Part shown: one piece after another, positions 37,465 to 48,435 of the stretch
Layout: every line of letters starts with the position of its first letter
Numbering within the stretch: the stretch's first letter is position 1
NCBI RefSeq assembly: GCF_040954835.1
Contig: NC_090716.1
Coordinates: 13,763,275-13,827,274, forward strand
Reading direction: 5' to 3'
DNA length: 64,000 bases
From: Lepisosteus oculatus
Lineage: Eukaryota; Chordata; Actinopteri; Semionotiformes; Lepisosteidae
Translations under genes and position numbers: made by a program
Notes under the pieces: model-generated
Told to the model about the DNA's origin: nothing
The model's input: only the letters and a program-made list of their open reading frames with translations
The model's database searches: none

Positions 37465-39590
37465 GACAAAAACTTATCACACTACGTTGGTTACCTGTGT
37501 GAGAAATGTTCTCCAGGTCATATTCTTACATGTTTTTTAATGACACCCACAAGTTGAGTAGTTTTACTAAACATGTATAAAACGCTACTGTAGTGATGAA
37601 GAAAGTAGAAGCTCAGCTCATTTGAGAAGTGCGGAGCAGAAGGTGTGCTATTTGGTTAGTCTTTAGCACTGCCTCGAAGCTAAAACTCTACCATAGGCGA
37701 TACTGCCTCTATACTGGACATCACTTAAACATTCAACGGGCTTCAGGCCACCGGTCATGGGGCTCATGCCCGTGTGATTTCCAGGGGTTTGTCAAGAGGA
37801 TATAATCTCATACTGAAGGGTCATAGAAAACTGCAGCCAACGCCAGTGAACTCAGTGAACCAGAGGGAGATGGTTCTGTTGTATCTTGTGTGTCTGCAGA
37901 CACAAGATGGTGGAGGTTCAGACACTTTATCGAGCTGCCCCTTGGCACCCCAACACTGGGACTGCCATGCAGATTAGCTGGTGAACTAAGGGGTTCCCAA
38001 CATTTTATGCTTTTTCTATTTTACAGAATAGGCAAAACAAATACAAAATAACAGAATCGTTTAGGTTGCATAGTACAAGTAGACATCTTATCATCATCTT
38101 AAGCAATTCCAATTTGATTTCCAATTGCTAAAGCATTTCATTTTGCTGACATTCAACAGTGCTTACATTCTTATACTTCCCTAAATGTTAACAGTCAGTT
38201 GTAAGGGTATATCTGTTTTAGATTCAGAAACACATTTTTCCTCTTACAAATATGTATTTTTTTTCAATTCAGACTAATGGGACAAAAATAAACAGTGACA
38301 GACACCTTAAACTGAGTGATGGGGTCCCAAGAGTACGGGAATCTGTCATTGCTAACAGGGCATGCAGGAAAATGCTAACAAACCTTTCTGCATTGGCTTT
38401 TTGAAAAGAGTGATGACTCAGTTATGTTGATTTCACTTTTCTTATTTGTACTTCAGCAAAACTCTCCAGGTGAGTTCTTAAATAAAACATACATACATAT
38501 GAATTGGAGCATTCAATGCAAGATTCCATTACAATTTAATAAAAAGTTATTGAAAGATGACAGAGGAAGCATTTGCTTCACCTGATTCTAATTGAACACT
38601 TAATTGAAATGAGATCTCCTGTGCTTTAAGTAAATTCCCACGGGAATGTAGGCTGTGATATTACTGGAAGCAGATTGAAATCCCACACACACATACATGA
38701 ACTTTGTGGGCTGAAAGTAAAGAGTACTTTTCCAACTTATAAGGGAGTTAGTCAGAATTTAGTAAGAAATGTAGCATGTAAAATTGATTAAAATTTTAAA
38801 TGTATCAAAACCAACTCATTCAAGCACTCAAAGATTCATAAAATGATCAAGAATGTCAACCATTAAATAATTGCATTCTCTATATCATATATAAATATGA
38901 ACCAATTAAAAATATGTTTCTCCTAAGCTAATAACAACTGGAAGCTTTACTATGAAGATAAATCAAAGCATTATTTTCTAATCACTTAGAAACTTGGAAA
39001 TATATTTTTTTTTTCTCGGTATGAACAAAAACGCTCTACAGCTGAGATTCTAAGCTACCTAAAGCCATTGGAGATAATGCTGATCAGAGATGCATGAAGT
39101 ATAATAAAAGGTTTATGGATTGATTAGAAATGTTAACTTTTGTACCCTGATTTTTGTCAAGGTTCTGATATATGAAGTAAAGAGGAGTGTGAGCCAGAGA
39201 TATTTTGGTATCATCAACACAAAGGGACAGTCTGTTCCAGTCCATTCCATACATTCCAATAGCAGAGCAGAGACAGGGAAGACCGTGAGAGCTCAGGACC
39301 AAGGAGGTATGTAGTTCCTCACTGTACTGTGAAATATGAGCAAATAAACTGTTCAAACAGTAGCTCAAGGAGATGGGTATAGATCCCTCACACAGAAATA
39401 AATACATCTAATTTTCCAAATAAGGACTAAACCTGGTGCAATGATAAGGAGTGATAAAATGTCCCGAATGAAACGGTAAAAGATTCATCCAATTGTTAAA
39501 TTAGTAACTAAAGCAGTATAACTGAAAAACAAGGCATTTTCTGTTTTTTGGGGTGAGCTGTAGGATTGGTTTGACTAGAATTGACCATTT
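37465..39590. other. intergenic, no gene seen
   Basis: AT-rich sequence with only short ORFs. A GC-richer stretch at about 37640-37985 may be a worn repeat, but I cannot assign it. Confidence 0.4.
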
Positions 39591-39594
39591 ATTC

Positions 39595-40080
39595 CCAGGT
39601 CTAGTCACGTTAGGAAACCCCATTCTTCACATCAACCCATTGAGCCTGGCAAACAAACTATTACGCAGTCAGCCTGTCCAGCGCTTGACGTGCCCCACCG
39701 CGTAGCCCAAGCTGTATTTTCTCAAGAGTCCCTTGGTCACTGAGCAACACAAGGTTCTTAACGAGTTCAACACGTTGCCTCTCAGATCTCCTGCCAGAGT
39801 TCTCGCGCTCTGTCCTTCCATGCTAAAGCCTAGACGCAGACTACAACCATTTTCCCCCTGGCTGCTCTTATCAACTTCTCTTGCAGACTAAAGGCACACA
39901 GAGCCTGTCCGGTCAGTTATTTTCCCTCATGTGGAATTCCACTCCCTCTGAGAGCCCACATTTAGCCCAGGTGTGCCTCCTTTTAATCTGCATTTCCCCC
40001 TTAATCTTTCTCTTTAAGCCACCTATCACTCACAATTCCACTCAAGAACAGGGACTTCAATGTTCTCTGATGCACGTTTA
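39595..40080. repeat. unclassified GC-richer block, possible decayed LTR
   Basis: This segment differs in composition from its AT-rich flanks and contains several CpGs. On the minus strand it has a purine-rich GGGGGAAAATGG-type stretch and ATTAAAAGGAGGCACACCTGGG, which recalls fish LTR sequences. No terminal repeats or protein remnants were found, so the nature is uncertain. Confidence 0.25.
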
Positions 40081-41362
40081 ATTAACCTGAATAAGACGAA
40101 AGCTTCAACTAAACATTTTATGCATATTCTTCTTACTCTACAACCATCTTCATTTTATCTTTACATGATCAATTACCAATCAATAAAACTATTTTCAGTG
40201 ATGGTGTACTAATCCTGTCTTTCTTTGCATGACTCATTATGGAATCTTTCATGTTCTTTTCCTTTTGAACTTGCAGTGCTGAATTCCAAGGTGCACCTTG
40301 ATTTTTTACAAAAAAGCAACAACAGGCTGAAGAAGAACATACTGTAGGCTGGATGTGTGCTTTCAATCTATAACCTTCTCTCACTTTGATAATTGGTAAA
40401 GGAAATACTTCACATAAAATGTCACAGATATACAAAAATACTTCATTCAATTGGGTTTCAGGAATAAGGATGTGGGGATTTCAAATCCGTTGTAATAACA
40501 GATATAACCCATGGTGACACTGCAGTAGGAATACAAGCTCCACATACACAGTGCCCAGGCAGAACCTCAGTCCAATAATTTTATACACAGATCCACAGAA
40601 AACGATGTGTTTTCATGTGTAATTCCACTTTTTGCAGCCAGCAGGTGTCAGTATTGTTATACAAGGCAACACTGCAATAAGAAACCTCTTGTTAAGAGCT
40701 GATCACACAGTGCACAGCAGACTCTAGCAATACAGAGGGTTCACCTAAGCACAGTGTTCATGCCTATAACTCTTTACATTAATTATGTATTGCATCCCTA
40801 CCATCATGAGAATATGCACCTCCATACAGAAGGAATTAATATTACATTTTTTATTAATCCCTCCCCAGTTCTTACAGACCCAAAATACAACCAGATGAAG
40901 CATTTAAAAAATATGTCATTCCTAGAGATTTAAACTATCTTATACAAGTTCACAACTTACACATGTGTCTCAATAGTCTCCACAGCAGGAATTGTAGCCA
41001 ACTATGAGTCCTGGCAATATTAAAGTTATCCTTCTAGGATGAGCTTTCCAGTTAGACCCAGAGCGAAACCACAAACCAACACAAGACCAGTCATTTCTGT
41101 GTTAGTTTTACTCTGCACGCTACTTACCGTTACAAGGTGTCACTGCATCAGAAAGAAACAACACTGCAGTCCACAGCCAACAGCAGGGCAGAAGAAAAAG
41201 AAAACAGAGGGCACTTCTTGAAGACCGCACAGTCCCATCTCTCCCTTTGGCTTTACAAAAAAAAACGCCACTTCCCTCAATTATCTCTGGCCACTATCCT
41301 GATTTGCCTTATAATGTTGTATCAAAGAAGGAAAACTTCATGTAACACTTTTGTTGTGCTCC

Positions 41363-41818
41363 TCAGTCCCCAATAATGTTTTCTTTGTTTCCTCCCCTGC
41401 AATGGACCACAAAACAGGGCAGAATGTGAGAGAACATCCCAGCCCTCCGACCTCCACTGGCTGAGACTTGTTGGCCTAATCTCCACTCCATACTGTCCAG
41501 TGACAATAAGATAAAACGTCTCCCAGGACTTGAAAAAGAGGCAAGAAAGTCACAGGTTGGAAAGCAGAAGTAAGTAAGTAAGCAGGGGGCTCCTTGCAGA
41601 CCGTGTCTGACAGCAGGTGTTGTGGTGGTCGTCTGTTTCTTCACTTCTCCATCGTTTCCATCCTGCTCCTGCGTTTCAGGTCCAGTTGCCACTGGTTCAG
41701 CACTTCCACACACTTCAGATGACACCTGTGACAGTACGGTAATGGATGGGTGTTTAAGCAAACAGTATGTCACAGTCCCATGAGGGCCACTGTCTACTGG
41801 ATTATCTTGATGAAGATC
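41363..41818 (-). CDS. unassigned ORF or exon with an ITIM-like motif
   Basis: A minus-strand reading frame of 194 codons runs from 41947 to 41363. A strong acceptor (CCTTCCTTTTCAG, exon edge at 41818) lies inside it. The part after this site contains VTYCLL, which fits the ITIM pattern [ILVS]-x-Y-x-x-[ILV], then a Ser/Glu/Thr-rich stretch (PVATGPETQEQDGNDGEV, then a run of Thr) like a cytoplasmic tail. The last third looks non-coding, so the true exon may end earlier. No partner exons, transmembrane segment or immunoglobulin domain were found nearby, and no protein family was recognised. It could be a pseudogene exon or chance. Confidence 0.2.
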   Translation of the reverse strand, partial: DLHQDNPVDSGPHGTVTYCLLKHPSITVLSQVSSEVCGSAEPVATGPETQEQDGNDGEVKKQTTTTTPAVRHGLQGAPCLLTYFCFPTCDFLASFSSPGRRFILLSLDSMEWRLGQQVSASGGRRAGMFSHILPCFVVHCRGGNKENIIGD

Positions 41819-42603
41819 TGAAAAGGAAGGGTAAGCAGACACAGAAGAGAAAAAAGCACGGTACCCACCAATAACATACTGTAAATGAGCCCCAAGGTGC
41901 TGACCTTCTCCCACGTCTGTCACTTTGACACATACATATGGATTCAAAGAAAAGTTTCTTATGCCAAATAATAAACATGCAGTGTTATGGAAGGAAACAT
42001 AAAATAGTGCAAAATATTGAGAAGTCTGTCACCATCTGCCAGAAAGCTTATTTGATTGAAGTTTATATTCTGGCAAGGTAACAACTCTAGGTATTCTGCA
42101 AAATCTAAAAAAAGGAATTTCTGCAAAAAAGATTAAAGTTATGGATTGAACATCTCAGCCTCCAGGACCTGAATCTTATTAGGATGTTGTGGATTTACTC
42201 AAAGCCTGTTGTTGCAGAACTGGTTTCGAAGTAATAAAGAGACTACAAGCCTGACTGTAGCTGGTGTATAACACCCAGGACAATATGATAGATCCTCATA
42301 ATATCAACCCCATTTCTCTGTCTCATCTCCTGTTTAATATGTAGTGTATATACAGTGTAAACATATTAAAATTAACTTAGCAGGCAGAAGCAATGCCTTA
42401 TGCTCTCTTTATAAATATATAGAATAAATATTATAATATATCTAGAAATTATAAACTGTTAGTATGTATTTTTGAGGCTGAGTAGCAAATATGATCAGTC
42501 AAGATTCTACTTTGAGAGAATTCCTTCACTGTGGTGACATTTAATTTTCCCTATCCTGTGGGCAAAATACTCTTGGTTAATTTTTGTAACTTCCTCAATG
42601 TGA

Positions 42604-42675
42604 GCCATTGGTTGGTCGGGGGAAGAAATCCTGCCTGTCACGCAAAAAGCTCGAGTTCAAATCCGGTCCAATGCC
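42604..42675 (+). mobile_element. tRNA-Gly-like element (pseudogene or SINE head)
   Basis: The 72-base segment follows tRNA-Gly: CATTGGTTGGTCGG at the 5' side, an anticodon loop CTGTCAC, a B box AGTTCAAATCC, and CCAATGC closing the acceptor stem with CATTGG. The anticodon stem is largely unpaired and the loop reads GTC rather than GCC, so it is not expected to work as a tRNA. The following GGGGATAATCTTCTGCAATAAT resembles the tail after the copy at 31592. Confidence 0.6.
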
Positions 42676-43798
42676 CATGCCTTGTGGGGATAATCTTCTG
42701 CAATAATTACATTTGTATGTTAAACCCGTGCGAATTACTTTTGCGCGTGCACAATAGACAATTAAAGCCGTGTGCCAGTTCTCGCGCTGCGCTCTAAGCT
42801 CCTCCTCCAAGGCCGACCGTCTGTGAAGTGCTGATAGTTGATGCTGTTTTTCCGGTGGGTGAGTGCATGTCGCACAGCTTTTTTAAGTTTTGTTTCATTC
42901 TCCGCTCGCAGTTTAAGTGAAGTTGAGTATCATCTCTTCTATCCCTGCACGACAGTAGTGACACATCGTGTCCATTCATAATGAGCAGGTTCGACTCAAT
43001 ACAGGCGTATTTTCCGTCACTTTAACAAACATCAGCAATGAACTTGTGATTAAAGCAACTTGAGATAAAGCAATGACTTTGTGATTAAGGAACTTGAAAA
43101 CAAGAAAGCAACATTTATTAACACTTTATTATTTTCCTGATATTGTGTAAAATGTTTCCTTTAGGTCAGTTTTTATACCACCGACACTGAAAATACAGGA
43201 TTACCTTCAATAAGAGAACAAAATATACGTGTTTTTTTAATGAAATCAGTGGTGGAAAATAAATCATTCTCCAGAAAAATAATAAAACTTCCTTTTTCTG
43301 GTTTAAAAAAATACAGACGACAAATTAGGCGTGAAATCATTTATATTACTTTACATTTATACATTTCTTAGAAAACAATAAAAAGCATATCAGTAACATA
43401 ATACAGAACTCCATAATACAGGAGTCTATACGAAAGAAAGCAGTTGGATACCAAGTGGACAACATCAGGGGGCTGTTTCACAAAGCATGATTGATCTGTA
43501 AAGTTAGGAAACATGGACAAAAGGCTGGATTTTCGATTTCAAGAAGCAAGATGGAATTGTATCTGGTTAAGCAACTACAGCAACAGATCCTCTATTCTTA
43601 ATCTGCTCAGGGGGAGGTTAAGTCAAACTTATCCTGTCTGAAGGCTCAGAGCTCAACTCACATTTCTTTAGGGGTCCAGTTGACATCAGAGCCTTGCAGA
43701 GAATGAAAGTTTGGAGATCTCCAAAACCCCTTACAGGCTGCTGATCATTTTTATTTGAAAGATACCGTTTCAGCAAACAGTATACTTTATATTCATGT

Positions 43799-43952
43799 AG
43801 GTAGCCGCGTCAGCTTGTGTAGGCTGCAAAGAAACAAGTAAAGGTTTATTCCAAAGGAAACACAATGTTTTGACTGTGGAGTCTTCTTCGGTTGTGAGCC
43901 TAAATGTTGTGTTTCCTTTCTTCTCTTTTCAGCATGGAATAAACCTTTACTC
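43799..43952 (+). mobile_element. fold-back repeat, copy 2
   Basis: This has the same plan as the copy at 32532-32707: an opening GTCAGCTTGTGTAGGCTG, AACAAGTAAAGGTTTATTCC mirrored by GGAATAAACCTTTACT at the far side, and an inner palindrome about ACACAATGTTTTG and TAAATGTTGTGTTT. It is nested inside the 43469-45896 element. Confidence 0.6.
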
Positions 43953-44984
43953 TTTACATTATATTCATGATCTCTTAAGGTCATACATTGTTAATACAGC
44001 TTGTCATAGCTCAGCATTAAAAGAAACTCAAACTCCACTTTTAGGACTGAGATTCATTGTGACTGGTGTATTTTTTTTGTGACTGTGTTGGTGACTTAGA
44101 GAATTTCAGTAAAGCAGTGTGTTGTGCAATTAGGAAAGTGGTATTTGCACTAGAACAGTTTTTGTGTGCATTCATGTTATTTCCTGGCCATACCATCAAA
44201 CAGAGGTCTGATGAAATAGCTGGTAATATTAACATACGTAATTCTATTCATTGTAAATATAGCTTCTGTTCCCTGTAGCTGTGTACTGTGATCTAAACAT
44301 TTCTTGCAGCATTTCCTAATATACTTGGTACACTGGACTGCATAAGCATTCCTCATTAAAGCCCACACAGGGCCCAATGTTGAATTAAATTCACAGCATC
44401 AATTTACGGTTAAAAAATTAAATTCTAGTCTAAAAAATATTAACCTTAATTGCACAAAAGACAATAAAAATATCAGTTATTTCCATCAGTTTTTAATCGT
44501 GCGTGCCAGCAATGGGTGTTACCTAGATGCAACCTAGATAATATAGTTTCCATCATCCCACTATTTGCTGTGTGATGCACGGTGTCACATCAGCCACATG
44601 GACATGACTCTGTCTGCGGGTGACGTCACTGTCGCATGTGCTGTGCTGCCTGGCATTGCTACCTGTAGGAAGGAGAGTTCCTTCCCCACCTTTGCACTCT
44701 GGTGACCTTCCTCCCATTCACCAGTGTGGCAGAGCTGAGCCAGGCATCATGGCTGAGCACCATTCTAGTGAAACAGTGTCCACTTTTTTTTAGGAAATTT
44801 AATTTACTGTAGGCTAAATTGTTTTCAAATTATAATTTGGTCACATTTTTACCCGGATAAGACTTTCTGCAGTTTGGGAGGGAAAAGCATCACCTATACA
44901 ACCTGATTTAGTCCAGAAGAATGTTGGGGAAAAAGACTATCTCAGTAAAGGATTTGTCTTGTATAAAGTATATTCCATCTTGAT

Positions 44985-45195
44985 GACCCTTCACACCCTT
45001 TGTTTAATGAGCTCCAACTACTCCCCTCAGAAAACCAGATACAGATTTCCCAATTTAAAAACCAACAGGTTCATGTTCTTTTTTATGCTGCTCAGCAGTT
45101 GATTCTCTTGCTCGTGTTTATATGTATTGATTGTTTGTGGATTTTGCTTTATATTGTCTGCGCTGTAAAACAAATTGTCCCTTGGGGATAATGGA
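44985..45195 (+). mobile_element. decayed LINE 3' end (L2/Rex-like)
   Basis: The plus strand can be read as a short relic, RYRFPNLKTNRF, resembling the last residues of fish LINE reverse transcriptase proteins. A 3'UTR-like tail with AAATTGTCCCTTGGGGATAA follows. Only the terminal fragment remains. Confidence 0.45.
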
Positions 45196-45899
45196 GCCAC
45201 TTTCTCTAAAGAAATATATTCTTTATTGTGCTGAAGAGATTTGCTCCTCCTCCAGTCTAACTTTCTTCTTGTTGGCTAAAATTAGGAAACATTTTCAGTC
45301 GGAGGATTGCACTACACTGTATGTTACACTAGCACTTTGAATTTAGTCTTGACCCACCCCCAGATCCTCCCATCGGGGTTCAGCTATTGTGATGCTACTG
45401 CTGCATAAAAACAACATTGTACAGCTGCACAATGGTTTAATGAGGAGTTCCTCTTCAATGCTATAACAATGTAAGCTGAGTAATGCCAATACATGTGTAC
45501 TAAGTTTTGTCTTAGCTTGAGATATTTCACTTCCACATTCAACTTATAGGCAATTCTTCACCAGGTGTCTTCTCTGGCTTTTTCAATAGCTCCTCGCTAT
45601 TGCAACAGATTTTATCCTCAGTGTTTGATAGAGCTGTAATTCAAGGTCACTGGATTAAGAGGCATGTTCTTTCCCTGTGGTTTTGGTGGTGCAGATGAGG
45701 AATGCGACGGTCGCCCCTTCTTGCTTACTGAAGTGTGGTGTGAATGCAGTTAGTCAGATTGTTTAAGCCTGAATCACTTTAAGCAGATAACATAAACCAG
45801 AGTTTGCTTTTGTGAAACCAGAGCAATCCTGAAGTCACTTATTGGCTAACTTGAGAAAATCCTGAATTATTTAAACCTGCTTCATGAAACAGCCCCCAG

Positions 45900-48195
45900 C
45901 AGGTTTTAAAAAGTTCATGATGTGAAAACAAACTGTACAGTCAGTAGATTTACAAAAAGCTATAAAAGGGACACACATTATTATAGCTGTTCCTCTTCAC
46001 CTGAGAATAATTTTCCAGTTTGATGTACAGTGTGAATTAGAATGGAAACATATCTCATTTAGACTATTTGCTGTGCTCCTGTGTTTACCCTGAATTTAAT
46101 CTCAGTTAAACACGGAATGAAAGATTTCTGGCCCCAACAGCTACAGAATGAAGGTTTGAAGCTGATCTTTTAAAGAAACCCTGCATAAATATTAATCTTT
46201 GGATTGTGAGTTTTCTGAAGGCTTGATGCCTAGTAGCAGAATGATTAATGGCCCATTAAATAAATTCAGAAGGAACTGGTAGAGCATTTTAACAGAAATA
46301 CATAGAACTGTTACAAACATGATTGCTTAATACAGTACCTCATCTTTTTGTCTCAAATTTCTAAACATGCAGTTGTCGTGTGTCATATACTGCAATATTT
46401 TTAGTTTAAAAGGTGTCTTCAGGATTACAGCTGTCAATATGAATATATATCAGTAATTGAAACTCTTATCCTCCCACACATATTAATTGATCAGAAGCAC
46501 AGGGTAAACAACAGAACGATTGACTTGTGTGAGCAGCCTGATGTATGCAAGCACTGCAATGAAGGAGTGTTTAATTGACTCGTTACGGATGTTTGATACA
46601 CAGAATCTGATCTGTTGAGATGCAATATCGAACAGAAAATTTTACTATTTTAAAAGACCAAACAAGAACCTACAGTTCAGCTATATGTATGGTTCATATA
46701 AATACCCCCTAGGATGCCACATTGAAACTGAGATGAAGAACTGCTTTTGAAGGTGAAACAAAACTTCAAGAACCACCTGATTCTGTGAGATGTGAAACTG
46801 TTCGGCCTCTCTGGGTCCACATATGTGGGCAGTGATTCCATCAGACATTAGTGGATGACAGAAGTTTGATATAGTTAATATGCAAGTGAGAGATACCTTT
46901 CCTTTAACAGAAAGCCGAAACTCCAGCATTGCTGTTTCCACTGAATTAATGATTAGACCAAGTGGAACAGACTGAAGTCAGCATTAAAGAGTCTTAACAT
47001 AACATTTTTAAATGAAAGATTACATTTTTCATTTTTACACACCAGTTTGAAAATGCTGTTTATCTTGGCTTTGCATTGTTCCCTTGTGATACCTTATGTA
47101 TGGATATGCATATGGTGATTATGTTGTTCAGGAAAATAATTTTAATATTCCAAAAACAGTTACTATTTATTGATGGAAGGCTGGGGTATCTCATGACAAG
47201 ACCAGGTGAGAAACCCAGGTAACCCTCATTCATATAAACCCAGTGGTACTCAACCAGACTAACAGGCTAGGGATTTGATCACATTAATCAGCGTGAAACA
47301 TCTGTCTTCCTACATGGTTCAAAGTAAAATTTCTGTTCTCCTACCAATTCCTACTTACAGAACCAGTATGTGTTTGAAGCAAAGGTGAATAGTTTAGCAA
47401 GTGTACAGTGTCATCTACGGTAAGTTAAATCAGACAGACTAGAAAAACAGAAGAAAAATGAAAAATAAACAAAAAAGAAACTTCAAATCCTTCAAACATT
47501 TTTTTCATTAAATAATACTATTTACACAGCTATACAGACTCCAGGCTGAGCAGAGCAGAAATGACTGCTGTCAAACAGTAAGGTTCCCAGCATGATCCCG
47601 ATGACTCAGCCTTAATACACAGCTGAGTCTTCAGAGCTGAGTGATTCTCTTGATTGAAACTGTAGTGATGGCGTTAAAGGTCCTCTCCCATCTTTTGAGC
47701 ACACCAGTGGAAGTGCCAGGCAGGAAAATGTTCTTCCATGGAATATCATCCCTCTGGCCTTGTCTATAAAGATTCTTGCTTAAGATTAATTTGACTAAAG
47801 AGGATCACAGGCTGTAACTTTACAAGAAACATTTCAAAATAAAATTTAATTTAAGGATTTCAATTCTCATCAGAGACTTTTTGGGTGAGCTGCATAACTT
47901 AGGAACTTAGGAACCTGATAAAAACTTTTTAACTGCAAAGTGAAATTCCCTTTTCATTATTTGAAATGTATGCCTCATTTTCAGTACTGATAATGGGGAA
48001 GCATTTTCTGACAATTTGAATCATATAACTTTCCACTGCATAAGTAGTTGACTTGCTGATTGCTTATAGTGTAGCAGTACATGCTACAGTAAGCTATGCA
48101 TTCACTCCAGAATATCATTCAGATGAACTTTATAAGAGGCATCCACAGATGAATAATGATAAGGTTTATGTGAGCAAACATTGACAGCCTTTAAT
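45900..48195. other. intergenic, no gene seen
   Basis: AT-rich sequence with ORFs under 90 codons that show no recognisable domain. No clear repeat was identified. Confidence 0.4.
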
Positions 48196-48199
48196 ATAA

Positions 48200-48435
48200 G
48201 ATAATATCACGTGTACCCCAACTTGCTCTCCATGAGACACACGGACAAGGGGAGAAGCTTGGGGTCAGAGCGCAGGGTCAGCCGTTTATACGGCGCCCCT
48301 GGAGCAGTTGGGGTTAAGGGCCTCGCTCAGGGGCCCAATGGAGTAGGATTCCTCTGCCAGCTGCGGGATTTGAACCGGCAACCTTCCAGTCACAGGCACA
48401 GATCCTGAGCCACAGAGCCACCGCTCCGCCCTTAT
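48200..48435 (-). mobile_element. tRNA-derived SINE, minus orientation
   Basis: On the minus strand the element starts with a polymerase III-like head: GGCTCTGTGGCTCAGGATC as the A-box region, then a B box GGTTCAAATCC near 48370. A conserved GC-rich body follows (GGGCCCCTGAGCGAGGCCC, GGCGCCGTATAAACGGC). It is the source of a 65-codon frame on the plus strand, which is therefore not a gene. Confidence 0.75.

Larger units (their letters stand above)
43469..45896. mobile_element. 2.4 kb non-autonomous DNA transposon with terminal inverted repeats
   Basis: The left end GGGGCTGTTTCACAAAGCA and the reverse complement of the right end, GGGGCTGTTTCATGAAGCA, match at 17 of 19 positions. Both ends are flanked by CAG, a possible 3-bp target duplication, which would fit the PIF/Harbinger group, though the usual target is TWA. 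No transposase frame is present. A fold-back repeat (43799-43952) and a LINE 3' end (44985-45195) lie within. It could also be two related short elements that happen to flank the region. Confidence 0.45.

Noticed and set aside
42604-42675. Functional tRNA gene with anticodon GTC or GCC
   Set aside because: The anticodon stem is mostly unpaired and the element has SINE-like downstream sequence.
48211-48408. 65-codon plus-strand ORF
   Set aside because: It lies wholly inside a minus-orientation tRNA-derived SINE.
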